Below are positions 8,831-17,127 of a stretch of DNA of 64,000 bases, piece by piece. The notes below the pieces were generated by a model. That model saw only the letters and a program-made list of their open reading frames with translations, did not search any database and was not told the DNA's origin. The stretch's first letter is position 1. Each line of letters opens with the position of its first letter. Origin of the DNA: Paractinoplanes abujensis. Lineage in GTDB: Bacteria; Actinomycetota; Actinomycetes; Mycobacteriales; Micromonosporaceae. The translations under genes were made by a program, and so were the position numbers. The stretch lies in NCBI RefSeq assembly GCF_014204895.1, contig NZ_JACHMF010000001.1, positions 3,844,001 through 3,908,000 on the forward strand, read 5' to 3'.

Positions 8831-9622
8831 TCATCGAATGCGGGCCACTCCGCCGTAGACCGAGACGGCGGCATCCGGCTCTTCGTTACGTTCACCGGGT
8901 TCAGAACGCCACCGGGTGAGCACTTGCAGCCCCGGATCGACCGGGTCGAGGCCGTCGAAGAAGCGCTCGACCTCGGCCCGGGACCGCACCCGCATGGTCA
9001 CGCCCTGCCGCCGGTAGATCTCGGTCACCGCCGCCCACGACTCGGGAGCGAAATCGCCGGTCAGGTGGGACAGGGCGACAAAACTGCCCGGCGGCAGAGC
9101 ATCGGTCAGGACCCGCATGATCCCGTACGGGTCCTGGTCGTCACCGACGAAGTGCAGGACCGCGACCAGCAGAAGCCCGACCGGCCGGTCGAAGTCGAGC
9201 ACCGCCCGCACCTGCGGGGCGGCCAGGATCTCCGCCGGGCGGAGCAGGTCGGCCTGAACGAAGGAGGTCACACCGGCCGGGTCCCCGTCCAGCAGCCCTT
9301 GCGCGTGAGCCAGCACGATCGGATCGTGGTCGACGTAGACCACCCGCGCCGCCGGATGCACGGCCTGCGCGACGTGATGGACGTTGGGCGCACTCGGAAT
9401 GCCGGTCCCGATGTCGAGGAACTGGTCGACTCCCTGCTCGGCGGCGAGATACCGGACGGCGCGGCGAAGAAACGCCCGGTTCTCCCGCGGCGGCACCCGG
9501 CTGGCCGGATGGGACTTCATTCCCTGCTCAGCAGCTATCCGATCGGCCTCGAAGTAGACGTCACCGCCGAGCAGGAAGTTGTACACCCGGGCAGGATGCG
9601 GCCGGTCCGTGTGCAGCTCCAT
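8831..9622 (-). CDS. S-adenosyl methyltransferase of the PF04672 (Methyltransf_19) type
   Basis: A 263-residue class I methyltransferase of an actinomycete-specific family that is highly amplified in these genomes and lacks a known substrate. Family hallmarks are the N-terminal ARVYNFLLGG segment, the SAM motif I FLDIGTGIP near residue 75, the following YVDHDPIVLAHA (acidic residue for the ribose) and the conserved GSFVALSHLTGDF block. It is convergent with the response regulator gene, 13 bp apart, and divergent from the acyl-AMP ligase gene. Confidence 0.88.
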   Translation of the reverse strand: MELHTDRPHPARVYNFLLGGDVYFEADRIAAEQGMKSHPASRVPPRENRAFLRRAVRYLAAEQGVDQFLDIGTGIPSAPNVHHVAQAVHPAARVVYVDHDPIVLAHAQGLLDGDPAGVTSFVQADLLRPAEILAAPQVRAVLDFDRPVGLLLVAVLHFVGDDQDPYGIMRVLTDALPPGSFVALSHLTGDFAPESWAAVTEIYRRQGVTMRVRSRAEVERFFDGLDPVDPGLQVLTRWRSEPGERNEEPDAAVSVYGGVARIR

Positions 9623-9846
9623 GCCCGCATCTTAGGCTCCGCCGTGCACTGAGGACAGAAGCGTCGGCGAACGCGCCATCATTCCACCTCGGCAGCCCGC
9701 CCGACACCCTTCCGAGACGCCTTCACCCGGACGAGTGCGTATGTCGAAGGGGACGACAAGGAGGGGTGCACAGTCCACAGCGGGACCGGCGCGTGCTGAC
9801 GGTGTAACGTCCGAACGAGTCGCTCCCCCAGCCATCGGAGTCACGG

Positions 9847-12800
9847 ATGTCCGCGAGCCTGTTGACCACCATGGCCGACCGCCTCGACGCCGCGCCCGGG
9901 GCGCCCCTCTACACGTTTCTCGATCGCCACGGGCGGGAGACCGACACGGCCGATCGCCAGGAGATCGTACGTCGGGCGGCCGGCATCGCCGACTTCCTGC
10001 AGGCGGCCGGGGTCGCGCCCGGCGACCGCGTGCTGCTGGTGTTCCCGCCCGACGGTCTGGAGTTCGTCGCGGGCTTCTTCGGGTGCATGCTCCTCGGCGC
10101 GATCGCGGTCCCGGTGGCCAGCCCCGACCCGCGGCATCTCGATCGGGAGCTGTCCAAGCTCCGGCACATCGCCGAGGACAGCGGCGCCCGCGTCGCCCTC
10201 ACCCATGCGAAGTACCGCGCGCTGGCCAAGCTGGCGTCGGTACGCGACGGCGTGGCGGGGCGTTGGCGCGGCCGCGAGACGCCGGACTGGCCCGACCTCA
10301 CCTGGCTGCTGTCCGATCGCGTCAAACGCGCCGGCCCGGAGGCGGCCGCGGCCCGGCTGGCCGACGCGGCCGTCCGGTCCGGCCCGGACGACGTCGTGTA
10401 CCTGCAGTACACCTCCGGCTCGACGTCGGAGCCCAGGGGCGTCATCGTGCGGCACCGCAATCTGGCCCACAATCTCGAACTGATCGCGCGCAACACCCGG
10501 GTCGACAGCGAGTCGGTGCTCGTCGGCTGGGTGCCGTTGTTCCACGACATGGGGCTGGCCGGCGGGATCCTCAACGCCATGTACACCGGGGCGCGCTGCA
10601 TCGCCTTCTCCCCGGCGACCTTCCTGGCCGCGCCGCGTCTCTGGCTCGAGGCGATCGATCGCTACCGCGGCACGCACGTCGCCGGGCCGAACTTCGGCTA
10701 CGACTACGTGTTGCGCGGTCTGCGCGACGGCGACTCGTTCGACCTCTCCTCGATCCGCTCCACCTTGCAGGGTGGTGAGCCGATGCGGGCCGCCACGATG
10801 GACCGTTTCGAGGCCGCGCTGGGCCGGATGGGCTTCGATCCGGCGTCGTTCGGCAACGTCTACGGCATGGCCGAGGCTGTGCTGTTCGTCTGCGGCCAGG
10901 TCGGCCGGAAGCCGACGCTGCTCTACGGGGACCGGGCCCTGCTCGATCGCGACGGCGTGATCGTCGCACCGGCCCCGGGCGCACCCACGGCGACGTTCGT
11001 GGGCAGCGGCGTACCCGACGCGGAGTGGGGCGTCTCGGTGATCGCCGTCGATCCGGTGACCCGGCGGCCGCGGCCCCCGTACGCCGTCGGTGAGCTGTGG
11101 ATCTCCAGTCCCAGCGTGTCGAGCGGTTACTGGGGCCGGACCGAGGAGGAGAACGCGGCCGTCTTCGCCGCGCGCCCGGCGACCGGCAACGGCCCGGACG
11201 ACGGGCGGCGTTTCCTGCGTACCGGTGATCTCGGAGTGATCGGTCACGACGGTGAGGTGTTCCTCTGCGGCCGCCTCAAGGACCTCATCGTCGTCGGGGG
11301 CCGCAACATCCACCCGCAGGATCTGGAAGCGGCGGCGGTGGCGGCCGATCCGATCCTGCGGCCGGGCAACGCGGTCGCCTTCGGGGTACGGGTCGACGGC
11401 GTCGAGCGGGTCGTGGTGGCGGCCGAGCTGCGGAAGAAGGTCCTGCGGAACGGGGAGCCGATCCCGCTGGACCGCGCGGCCTCGGCGATCCGGGCCGCGG
11501 TGACCTCGCACAGCGGGGTGCAGTGTCATGAGGTCCTGCTGATGAGGCCGGACAGCCTGCCCAAGACGACCAGCGGAAAGCTGCGGCGCACACAGTGCAG
11601 ACGCGAATGGACGGCCGGCTCGCTGCGTTCGTCGGTGATCTCGGGACAACGCGCACCGACGGGGAAGGCGTTGCCCCGGGCGGGCCCGGGCGGTGATCCG
11701 GAGTACGTCCTGCGGCTGCTGCAGACCGAAACCGCAGCGGTACTGCATCTGACCGACCCGGACGACGTAGCGGTGGATCGGCCGCTGGCCGACGTGGGCC
11801 TCGACTCGCTCGGCGTGATCGATCTGGCCCAGCGCGTCGAGGATCGGACCGGGGCGCGCCTCCCACCGGCGAGCTTCGGCCACGACGCGACCCTGCGGGC
11901 GATGGCGATCTCGCTGGTGCGGCGTTTCGAGCCGGCGCGCCCCGAGCCGGGCGAGAGCCGGGACACGGGTGACGTCCCGTTCAGCGTCGCCCAACGGCAC
12001 GCCCTCGAGCTGGGGCAATGGGACGGGTGCACCCGTACGGTCATGCTCGACGTCCATCGGCGGCTCACCCCGGACCGCCTCCGCCGAGCCGCCTCAGCCC
12101 TGGTCACCCGGCACGAGGCACTGCGCCTGCGGTTCCGTCGCGACGACGGCCGGTTCACTCAGCGCTACGGCGACATCGAGGGCAGCTTCGCCGTCGAGTC
12201 GGTCACGCTGAACCGGTCCGACGCTCTGCCGCCGCTGCTCAGCGAGCAGCATCGCCGCGTCAGCGTCGAGCACGGCCCGCTGCTCCGGCTCCTGCTCATC
12301 GAGAACGGCTCCCGGCAGCGCCTGTTCCTCACGGTCAACCACCTCGTCATGGACCGGGTCACCCTGCGCATCCTGCTGGACGACCTGGACCAGCTCTGCC
12401 GGCTGGACGAACAGGGCGAGGCCCTGCGGCTGGCCCGGACCTCGGCGCGCTTCGAGGTGTTCTCGCGGTGGACGAACGACTTCGCCCAGCGGGACGCGCA
12501 GGCGGACCTGGACTTCTGGCGTACCCAGCTCGCAGTGCCACCACCGGCCACCTACGACCCGCTAACGCATCCCGGCGTACGGATGGAGGAACTGGCCGTC
12601 GCCCGCCACAGTCTGCCGCCCGAGGAGACGCGCGCGTTGCGCGACGTACGGATGACCGGGATGGACGCGGGCCGCGCACCGCTCGCCACCACCCTGCTCA
12701 CGGCGCTGGTGCGGACCGCTCAACGGCAGTGGAGCTGCGGGCCTCTCGTGGTCGAGCTCACCGGCTCGGGCCGGCAGACAGCGGTGCACGACCTCGACCT

Positions 12801-13260
12801 CTCGCGGACGGTCGGCGATCTGCACTGCACCTTCCCGCTCGCCTTCAGCGACAGCCGGTCCCAGAGCCCGGCCGAGACGCTCACCGCGGTGGCTCGACGG
12901 CTGGCCGGTGTCCCGTCCGCGGGTCTGTCGTTCGATGGTCTCAGATATCTCAACGACGATCCGGAGCTGCGGCGGAGCATCCGCCGGGCCCCGGCCCCGA
13001 CACTCCGGTTCAACTACCAGGGCGAGATGCCGACGCGCAGCCGCAGTGGCCTGTTCTCCCTGAGCGCGGCCGCTGTCGATGACGTACGCGATCCCGGGGC
13101 CGCCGTGCGGCAACCGCCCCTGTCCGTCGACTGCGCGGTCGTCGGCGGCACGACCCGCATCGTCTGGGAATACGCGCCCCGCCGGCTGTGGTGGACCGGA
13201 GCCGAGATCGATCAGTGGCTGACCCGGTTTCGCCGCGAACTCCACCAATTGATCCGGTGA
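9847..13260 (+). CDS. Fatty-acyl-AMP ligase / carrier / condensation-domain protein
   Basis: An 1137-residue NRPS-like protein. Residues 1-590 are an adenylate-forming domain of the fatty-acyl-AMP ligase kind: phosphate loop TSGSTSEPRG at 189-198, VYGMAEAVLF, GRLKDLIVVGGRNIHPQDLE and the C-terminal lysine K578 in KTTSGKLRR. A carrier domain follows, with phosphopantetheine Ser654 in GLDSLG. The last 450 residues form a condensation domain with the late motif FNYQG. Its usual HHxxxDG active site reads N831-H832-x3-D836-R837: the second His and the Asp are kept, the first His and the Gly are lost. The likely reaction is activation of a fatty acid, loading onto the built-in carrier and acyl transfer to an unknown acceptor. 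No other NRPS or PKS gene is near. GGAG lies six bases before the ATG. Confidence 0.88.
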   Translation: MSASLLTTMADRLDAAPGAPLYTFLDRHGRETDTADRQEIVRRAAGIADFLQAAGVAPGDRVLLVFPPDGLEFVAGFFGCMLLGAIAVPVASPDPRHLDRELSKLRHIAEDSGARVALTHAKYRALAKLASVRDGVAGRWRGRETPDWPDLTWLLSDRVKRAGPEAAAARLADAAVRSGPDDVVYLQYTSGSTSEPRGVIVRHRNLAHNLELIARNTRVDSESVLVGWVPLFHDMGLAGGILNAMYTGARCIAFSPATFLAAPRLWLEAIDRYRGTHVAGPNFGYDYVLRGLRDGDSFDLSSIRSTLQGGEPMRAATMDRFEAALGRMGFDPASFGNVYGMAEAVLFVCGQVGRKPTLLYGDRALLDRDGVIVAPAPGAPTATFVGSGVPDAEWGVSVIAVDPVTRRPRPPYAVGELWISSPSVSSGYWGRTEEENAAVFAARPATGNGPDDGRRFLRTGDLGVIGHDGEVFLCGRLKDLIVVGGRNIHPQDLEAAAVAADPILRPGNAVAFGVRVDGVERVVVAAELRKKVLRNGEPIPLDRAASAIRAAVTSHSGVQCHEVLLMRPDSLPKTTSGKLRRTQCRREWTAGSLRSSVISGQRAPTGKALPRAGPGGDPEYVLRLLQTETAAVLHLTDPDDVAVDRPLADVGLDSLGVIDLAQRVEDRTGARLPPASFGHDATLRAMAISLVRRFEPARPEPGESRDTGDVPFSVAQRHALELGQWDGCTRTVMLDVHRRLTPDRLRRAASALVTRHEALRLRFRRDDGRFTQRYGDIEGSFAVESVTLNRSDALPPLLSEQHRRVSVEHGPLLRLLLIENGSRQRLFLTVNHLVMDRVTLRILLDDLDQLCRLDEQGEALRLARTSARFEVFSRWTNDFAQRDAQADLDFWRTQLAVPPPATYDPLTHPGVRMEELAVARHSLPPEETRALRDVRMTGMDAGRAPLATTLLTALVRTAQRQWSCGPLVVELTGSGRQTAVHDLDLSRTVGDLHCTFPLAFSDSRSQSPAETLTAVARRLAGVPSAGLSFDGLRYLNDDPELRRSIRRAPAPTLRFNYQGEMPTRSRSGLFSLSAAAVDDVRDPGAAVRQPPLSVDCAVVGGTTRIVWEYAPRRLWWTGAEIDQWLTRFRRELHQLIR

Positions 13261-13372
13261 AGCCGGCGGCGGCGTTCCCGTCGCCCATCGGCGAATTCTG
13301 CCCCGCCTCCCCCTCGAAGCACCCACGAAATCCCCCGCCGAGGGCTGCTCGCCCTCGCCGTCACCGCGGAAG

Positions 13373-13638
13373 GTGATCGCCACCCGGGACACGTCGTATC
13401 TGATCGTCGCGGACGGCAAGCACCCGAACGACACCGCGATCTGTCTGGACGCGGTGACCCGGTACGGCATCCTGTTCCGCGAGTCCCCGCGCGGGCTGAC
13501 CGATCAGTACCTGAGTGCCGCCGCGGCCGCCTTGATGCGGGACGTGGCGCCACTCAGATCGGCTACGCCTGGCCTTCGGCCGAGCTGACCGCCGCGGCTG
13601 GTCTGCGGGCTGTCGCCGCGGACGTGCTCGGCTACTGA
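13373..13638 (+). pseudogene. Frameshifted gene remnant, family not recognised
   Basis: An open stretch reading IATRDTSYLIVADGKH to LMRDVA in one frame continues sensibly in another frame as QIGYAWPSAELTAAAG to ADVLGY before a stop at 13636-13638, implying one frame change near 13548-13555. Codon use is that of a genuine gene in both pieces. No proper start or ribosome site is seen, so this is probably the 3' end of a decayed gene. I do not recognise the family. The remaining bases from 13261 to 13692 hold only this remnant and the following hairpin. Confidence 0.4.
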
Positions 13639-13657
13639 GCCGGTAACACGTTGCGGG

Positions 13658-13688
13658 CCGGGATCCGAGGCTGACACCTCGGGCCCGG
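13658..13688. terminator. Hairpin between convergent remnants
   Basis: CCGGG-AT-CCGAGG pairs with CCTCGG-G-CCCGG across a six-base loop, just downstream of the remnant's stop and four bases from the pirin remnant's stop on the other strand. It fits a bidirectional terminator. Confidence 0.55.
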
Positions 13689-13692
13689 ACGG

Positions 13693-14431
13693 TCAGCGGT
13701 ATTGCAGTCGCGCCTGCCGGGGAATCGCACCGAAGCGGCCGGAGCGGAAGTCCTGATGCGCCTGGACGATCTCGGCCTCGGTGTTCATGACGAACGGGCC
13801 GCCGAACACCACCGATTGCCGTATCGGTTTGCCGCTGAAGGCCAGCACGACGGCCGGCTGATCGCCGTCACCCGTACGCAGGGAAATGGTCGACGCCTCG
13901 GGGCCACCGCCCGGCAACGGATCGGACCAGCCGGTCTGCCCGGCGGTCAGAGTGCGGCCGGCGACGGCGGCCGACCCGCGGAGCACCGCGAAGAAGGCCC
14001 GGTCGTGGGCGGGGAGCGCGTGCCGCAGTGTGCGGTTGGGCTCCAGGGTCAAGGTGGCTCCGGTGATCGGCCAGTGGTTCTGAGCGGGGCCCGTGCGGCC
14101 GCCGGCCTGCCCGGAGATCAGCCTGATGCGGGTGCCGTCGGCCTCGATGACCGGCTGGGACGTCCCCCGTGGTCAGGGTGCCGGTGTGGCCGATGTTGTC
14201 GCCGTGTTCGAGGACGCCGTCCAGAACCACCGTGACGGTTTCCAGGCCGCGGTGCGGGTGCCACTCGAAGCCGGGCGACGAGAACAGGTCGTCGACGAGA
14301 ACGAGAAACGGGTCGGTCAGTTCCGGTGACTGCGGGGTGAAGAGCAGGGCTTTGTCGTCGACCTGCTGATCCGGACCGAGGTGCAGGCGGTCGTCGACCC
14401 GGTCGACAGACCGTTGTTGCAGCGTGTACAT
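13693..14431 (-). pseudogene. Pirin-family gene with internal deletion and frame change
   Basis: Pirins are bicupin non-haem iron proteins. The 5' part reads as a normal pirin from MYTLQQRS through HPHRGLETVTVVLDG to GTLTTGDV. At about 14158 the frame changes and the text resumes with PVIEADGTRIRLISG and then TLEPNRTLRHALPAHDRAFF to the C terminus. In intact pirins some 60 residues separate these points, starting with QWMTAG and including the second pair of metal ligands (His and Glu). That block is missing, so metal binding should be lost. The remaining text is well preserved, so the event looks recent. The next upstream gene on this strand is a MarR regulator, a common pirin neighbour. Confidence 0.8.
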
Positions 14432-14483
14432 GGCATTCCTCCGACCGATCGAGCGGGGTGCCGGCCGGGCTGAGGCGAGGCTC

Positions 14484-14945
14484 TCAGAGCGGCTCGAGAT
14501 TTTTGTGCACGGCCTCCAGGGCGGCCGTCAACTGGCGGACGGCTTCCGGGGTAAGGCCGTCGAAGAAGAGGCGCCGCACCAGCGCCACATGGCCGGGGGC
14601 GGCGTCGCGATTGGCTTGCCGTCCGGCCTCGGTCATCTCGACGACGGTCACCCGGCGGTCGTCGCTGTCCGGGCCGGTCCGTACCAGGCCGCGGGTCGCC
14701 ATCCGCTTGGTCTGGTGCGAGACGCGGCTGCGTTCCCAGCCGAGGATCTGGGCGATGACCGTGATCGACATGGCGCCCTCGACGAGCACGTTCAGGATGT
14801 CGTAGTCGGCCAGGGAGAGCCCGCTGTCGGTCTGCAGCTGACGGTTCGCCTCGAAATTGATCCGCTGCTGCACGCGCATGAAAGCCAGCCAGGCCCGCTG
14901 CTGATCGGCATCCAGCCACTCACCCACCGATACAGGATATGTCAC
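14484..14945 (-). CDS. MarR-family transcriptional regulator
   Basis: A 153-residue MarR/winged-helix repressor of normal size. The DNA-binding core is SLADYDILNVLVEGA, then MSITVIAQILGWERSRVSHQTKRMATRGLV split over helices 3-4, and the wing DSDDRRVTVVEMT; terminal helices form the dimer interface. The start is taken as the GTG at 14945, but no Shine-Dalgarno is visible and a GTG six codons later is possible. The motif GGATATGTCA overlaps this start, and the same decamer recurs twice in the promoter of the next upstream gene on this strand (SDR, 14982-15722). It probably represses itself and that SDR; the effector is unknown. Confidence 0.88.
   Translation of the reverse strand: MTYPVSVGEWLDADQQRAWLAFMRVQQRINFEANRQLQTDSGLSLADYDILNVLVEGAMSITVIAQILGWERSRVSHQTKRMATRGLVRTGPDSDDRRVTVVEMTEAGRQANRDAAPGHVALVRRLFFDGLTPEAVRQLTAALEAVHKNLEPL
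14935..14944. promoter_or_regulatory. Candidate MarR operator at the marR start
   Basis: GGATATGTCA matches nine of ten positions of the element TGATATGTCA found as an inverted pair at 15741-15784. It overlaps the proposed start codon, so the mRNA may be leaderless or the true start may be slightly downstream. Confidence 0.4.
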
Positions 14946-14981
14946 CGATGCAGCGGCCCGGCCCCGGCTGTGTCAGCGGCC

Positions 14982-15722
14982 TCAGATCTGCTCGGCTCCG
15001 CCGTCCACCCAGACCTCGGCGCCGGTCATGTAGGTGGACTGGTGCGACACCAGGAAGAGCACGGTGTTGGCGATCTCCTCGGGCCGCCCGATCCGGCCCA
15101 TCGGAATGCTGTGGGCGAGCTGGTCGAACAGCCCCTGCGGGTTGTCCGGCACCAGGCCACCCAGCCCTGGTGTCTCGGTCGGGCCGGGAACGATCGTGTT
15201 CACCCGCACCCCGCGGCCCACCAGTTCGCCGGCCCACGTACGGCCCAGTGACCGGATCGCGGCCTTGCTGGCGGCGTACAGCCCGAACGCGGGCTGTCCG
15301 TTGCCGGCCGAACTCGAACCCGTCAGTACGATCGACGCACCCGGGTTGAGCTGCGGGAGCACCTTCTGCACGGTGAAGATCACGCCGCCCACGTTGTTGT
15401 TGAACGTCTTCTGGTAGTCCTCCCACCCGATCGAGTCGAGTGTCGCGAACTCCCCGATGCCGGCGTTGACGAAGACCGCGTCGAGTCCTTTGCCGTGGTC
15501 CGCGATCAGCGCGGCGAGCCGGTCGAGGTCGTCGAGGACACCGACGTCACCCTGGACGCCTGTCGCATCACCCACCTCTTTGACCGCGTTGTCGAGGCGC
15601 TGCTGATCACGTCCGGTGATGAACACGTGGGCACCCTCGGCCGCGAACCGCTTGGCGGTGGCCAGGCCGATCCCGCTCGTGCCCCCGGTGACCAGTGCCG
15701 TCTTGCCGTCCAACTGTCCCAT
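14982..15722 (-). CDS. Classical SDR-family oxidoreductase
   Basis: A 246-residue classical short-chain dehydrogenase. It has the cofactor motif TGGTSGIG at residues 12-19, VNAG at 85-88 (usual NNAG), a Ser at 136 (LTGSSS), Tyr149 and Lys153 (YAASK), and the PGPTETP segment after the active site. The C terminus YMTGAEVWVDGG is typical of tetrameric members. GAGGGG precedes the ATG by six bases. The promoter region carries a large inverted repeat of the putative operator for the MarR gene that follows, 36 bp downstream on the same strand. NADP or NAD preference and substrate cannot be told. Confidence 0.9.
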   Translation of the reverse strand: MGQLDGKTALVTGGTSGIGLATAKRFAAEGAHVFITGRDQQRLDNAVKEVGDATGVQGDVGVLDDLDRLAALIADHGKGLDAVFVNAGIGEFATLDSIGWEDYQKTFNNNVGGVIFTVQKVLPQLNPGASIVLTGSSSAGNGQPAFGLYAASKAAIRSLGRTWAGELVGRGVRVNTIVPGPTETPGLGGLVPDNPQGLFDQLAHSIPMGRIGRPEEIANTVLFLVSHQSTYMTGAEVWVDGGAEQI

Positions 15723-15740
15723 GATTTCCCCTCAGCTTGG

Positions 15741-15784
15741 TGATATGTCATGTATACCGGCCGCAGCGCTTAAATGACATATCA
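15741..15784. promoter_or_regulatory. Paired MarR-type operator upstream of the SDR gene
   Basis: TGATATGTCAT at 15741-15751 and its exact reverse complement ATGACATATCA at 15774-15784 flank a 22-bp spacer. Each arm is itself a near-palindrome (TGAYATRTCA), so each could hold one MarR dimer, with centres 33 bp or about three helical turns apart. It lies 18-62 bp upstream of the SDR start. Confidence 0.65.
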
Positions 15785-15976
15785 CGTAAGTCACAGGGAC
15801 TCCTGGATCAGTGCCGGTTATCCCCAGCCCGGACGGCGGCCGGTCAGGCCCACGGCGGGGCGGAGGCGCCGACCGGGCGACGCCCGTTGCGCCTTTCACC
15901 ACTCGCGTTGCGGCATTCGACGCGGAGTCGGTCCGGGCCGTCACCGCGGAGGCACACCGGGGAAGAACGGCGGCTG

Positions 15977-16471
15977 TCAGTTCACATCGGTGGGTCGCAC
16001 TCGCAGCTTGGCCGCGATCCGCGCCAACGCCCGCTGGTCGGTCTTCGTCAGCGGGTCGAGCACCATGTGCCGCACCGCTCGCACGTGCGTGGGCGCGGCG
16101 GCCACTACTAGCTCATAGCCGGCGTCGGTGAGGGCGGCGATGGTGGATCTGCGGTCACCGGGATCGGGTGAGCGCGTGACCCACCCGCGCTGTTCGCAGC
16201 GCCGGACGACGTTCGACAACCGGGAAAGCGAGCCGTTGGCAAGGAAGGCCAGTTCGCTCATCCGCAACCGGCGGCCCGGCGCCTCGGAGATGTGGCTGAG
16301 GGTCATGTACTCGAACAGCGTGAGACCGGCCGCGCTCTGCAGCGGGGACTCGAGCCGGCCCGGCAGCAGGAGGATCAGGGAGATCAGGCCGGTCCAGGCC
16401 TCCTTCTCCTCGGCGGTCAGCCACAACTCCTCATCGACGCCATCAGCGCCGGGGCCGTCAGCGGTCGTCAT
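15977..16471 (-). CDS. MarR-family transcriptional regulator
   Basis: MarR-type repressor, 164 residues from the ATG at 16471; a GTG at 16504 is also in frame but lies inside the operator and has no ribosome site. The winged-helix core reads GLTLFEYMTLSHISEA, RLRMSELAFLANGSLSRLSN, RGWVTRSPDPGDRRSTIAALT. It is divergent from the RidA gene, and two copies of CTTCAC-N2-GTGAAG lie between them. Repression of both directions is the simplest reading. MarR/RidA pairs of this type suggest a response to a reactive metabolite, though the ligand is unknown. Confidence 0.88.
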   Translation of the reverse strand: MTTADGPGADGVDEELWLTAEEKEAWTGLISLILLLPGRLESPLQSAAGLTLFEYMTLSHISEAPGRRLRMSELAFLANGSLSRLSNVVRRCEQRGWVTRSPDPGDRRSTIAALTDAGYELVVAAAPTHVRAVRHMVLDPLTKTDQRALARIAAKLRVRPTDVN

Positions 16472-16498
16472 GGCAGGCAGGATACCCGCGTCACATTG

Positions 16499-16545
16499 CT
16501 TCACGCGTGAAGTTTTTGCGATGTACGTTTACTTCACACGTGAAG
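16499..16545. promoter_or_regulatory. Tandem palindromic operators between MarR and RidA genes
   Basis: CTTCACGCGTGAAG at 16499-16512 is a perfect 14-bp palindrome. CTTCACACGTGAAG at 16532-16545 keeps both arms and differs only in the two central bases. Their centres are 33 bp apart, placing both on the same face of the helix. Confidence 0.75.
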
Positions 16546-16564
16546 CTTTGCGAGAGGAATCGTG

Positions 16565-16981
16565 ATGACTGGACCGCAGTTCTTCGCCACGCCGGGATAC
16601 GGCGACACACAGCTGGCCAACCTGCACTACAACCAGGCGGTGCGGATCGGCAACCGCGTCGAGACGTCCGGCCAGGGTGGATGGCACGACGACTTCACCT
16701 TTCCCGAGACGCTCGAGGCCGAGATAGTGCAGGCCTTCGACAACCTCGAGCGCACCCTGGCCCACGCCGGCGCCACCTGGAACGACGTCGTATCGGTGGA
16801 TTCCTACCACGTTCTCGACGCGGCCGGCTTCGAGCCCCACAACCGCGTCATGGTGGAGCAGTTCCGCCGACGCATGGGCAACTGCTCCCCCATCTGGACC
16901 GAACTCGGTGTCTCGGCCCTGGGTGACCCGACCATGCGTATCGAGATCCGCGTCACCGCCATCGTCGGCGAAAGCGCCTGA
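16565..16981 (+). CDS. RidA/YjgF-family protein
   Basis: A 138-residue member of the RidA (YjgF/YER057c/UK114) family, trimeric enzymes that hydrolyse reactive enamine/imine intermediates or related substrates. The fold pattern is clear: the strand RIGNRVETSGQGGW, the helix EIVQAFDNLERTLAHAGATWNDVVSV split by a turn, and the C-terminal MRIEIRVTAIVG, whose arginine corresponds to the substrate-carboxylate-binding residue. The ATG at 16565 is chosen over a GTG three bases upstream because it is better spaced from GAGAGGA. It is controlled, by inference, by the divergent MarR regulator. Confidence 0.88.
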   Translation: MTGPQFFATPGYGDTQLANLHYNQAVRIGNRVETSGQGGWHDDFTFPETLEAEIVQAFDNLERTLAHAGATWNDVVSVDSYHVLDAAGFEPHNRVMVEQFRRRMGNCSPIWTELGVSALGDPTMRIEIRVTAIVGESA

Positions 16982-17127
16982 GGGTTCACCAGCGCACGCG
17001 GCGGGCCCGGAAAGCCGCCCTCATGCGAGGCAGATGGTCCCGCGGCTGAGACATTCGAGCCCGCGGCCCGGCCGTCCCGGTCCCTACGGTGAAACGGAAC
17101 CGCATCGATCCGTTTTCGAGGAGAACC

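Noticed and set aside
9841..12057. 738-codon minus-strand frame opposite the acyl-AMP ligase gene
   Set aside because: Composition is that of antisense to a GC-rich gene and no motif is present; the plus-strand protein has all expected motifs.
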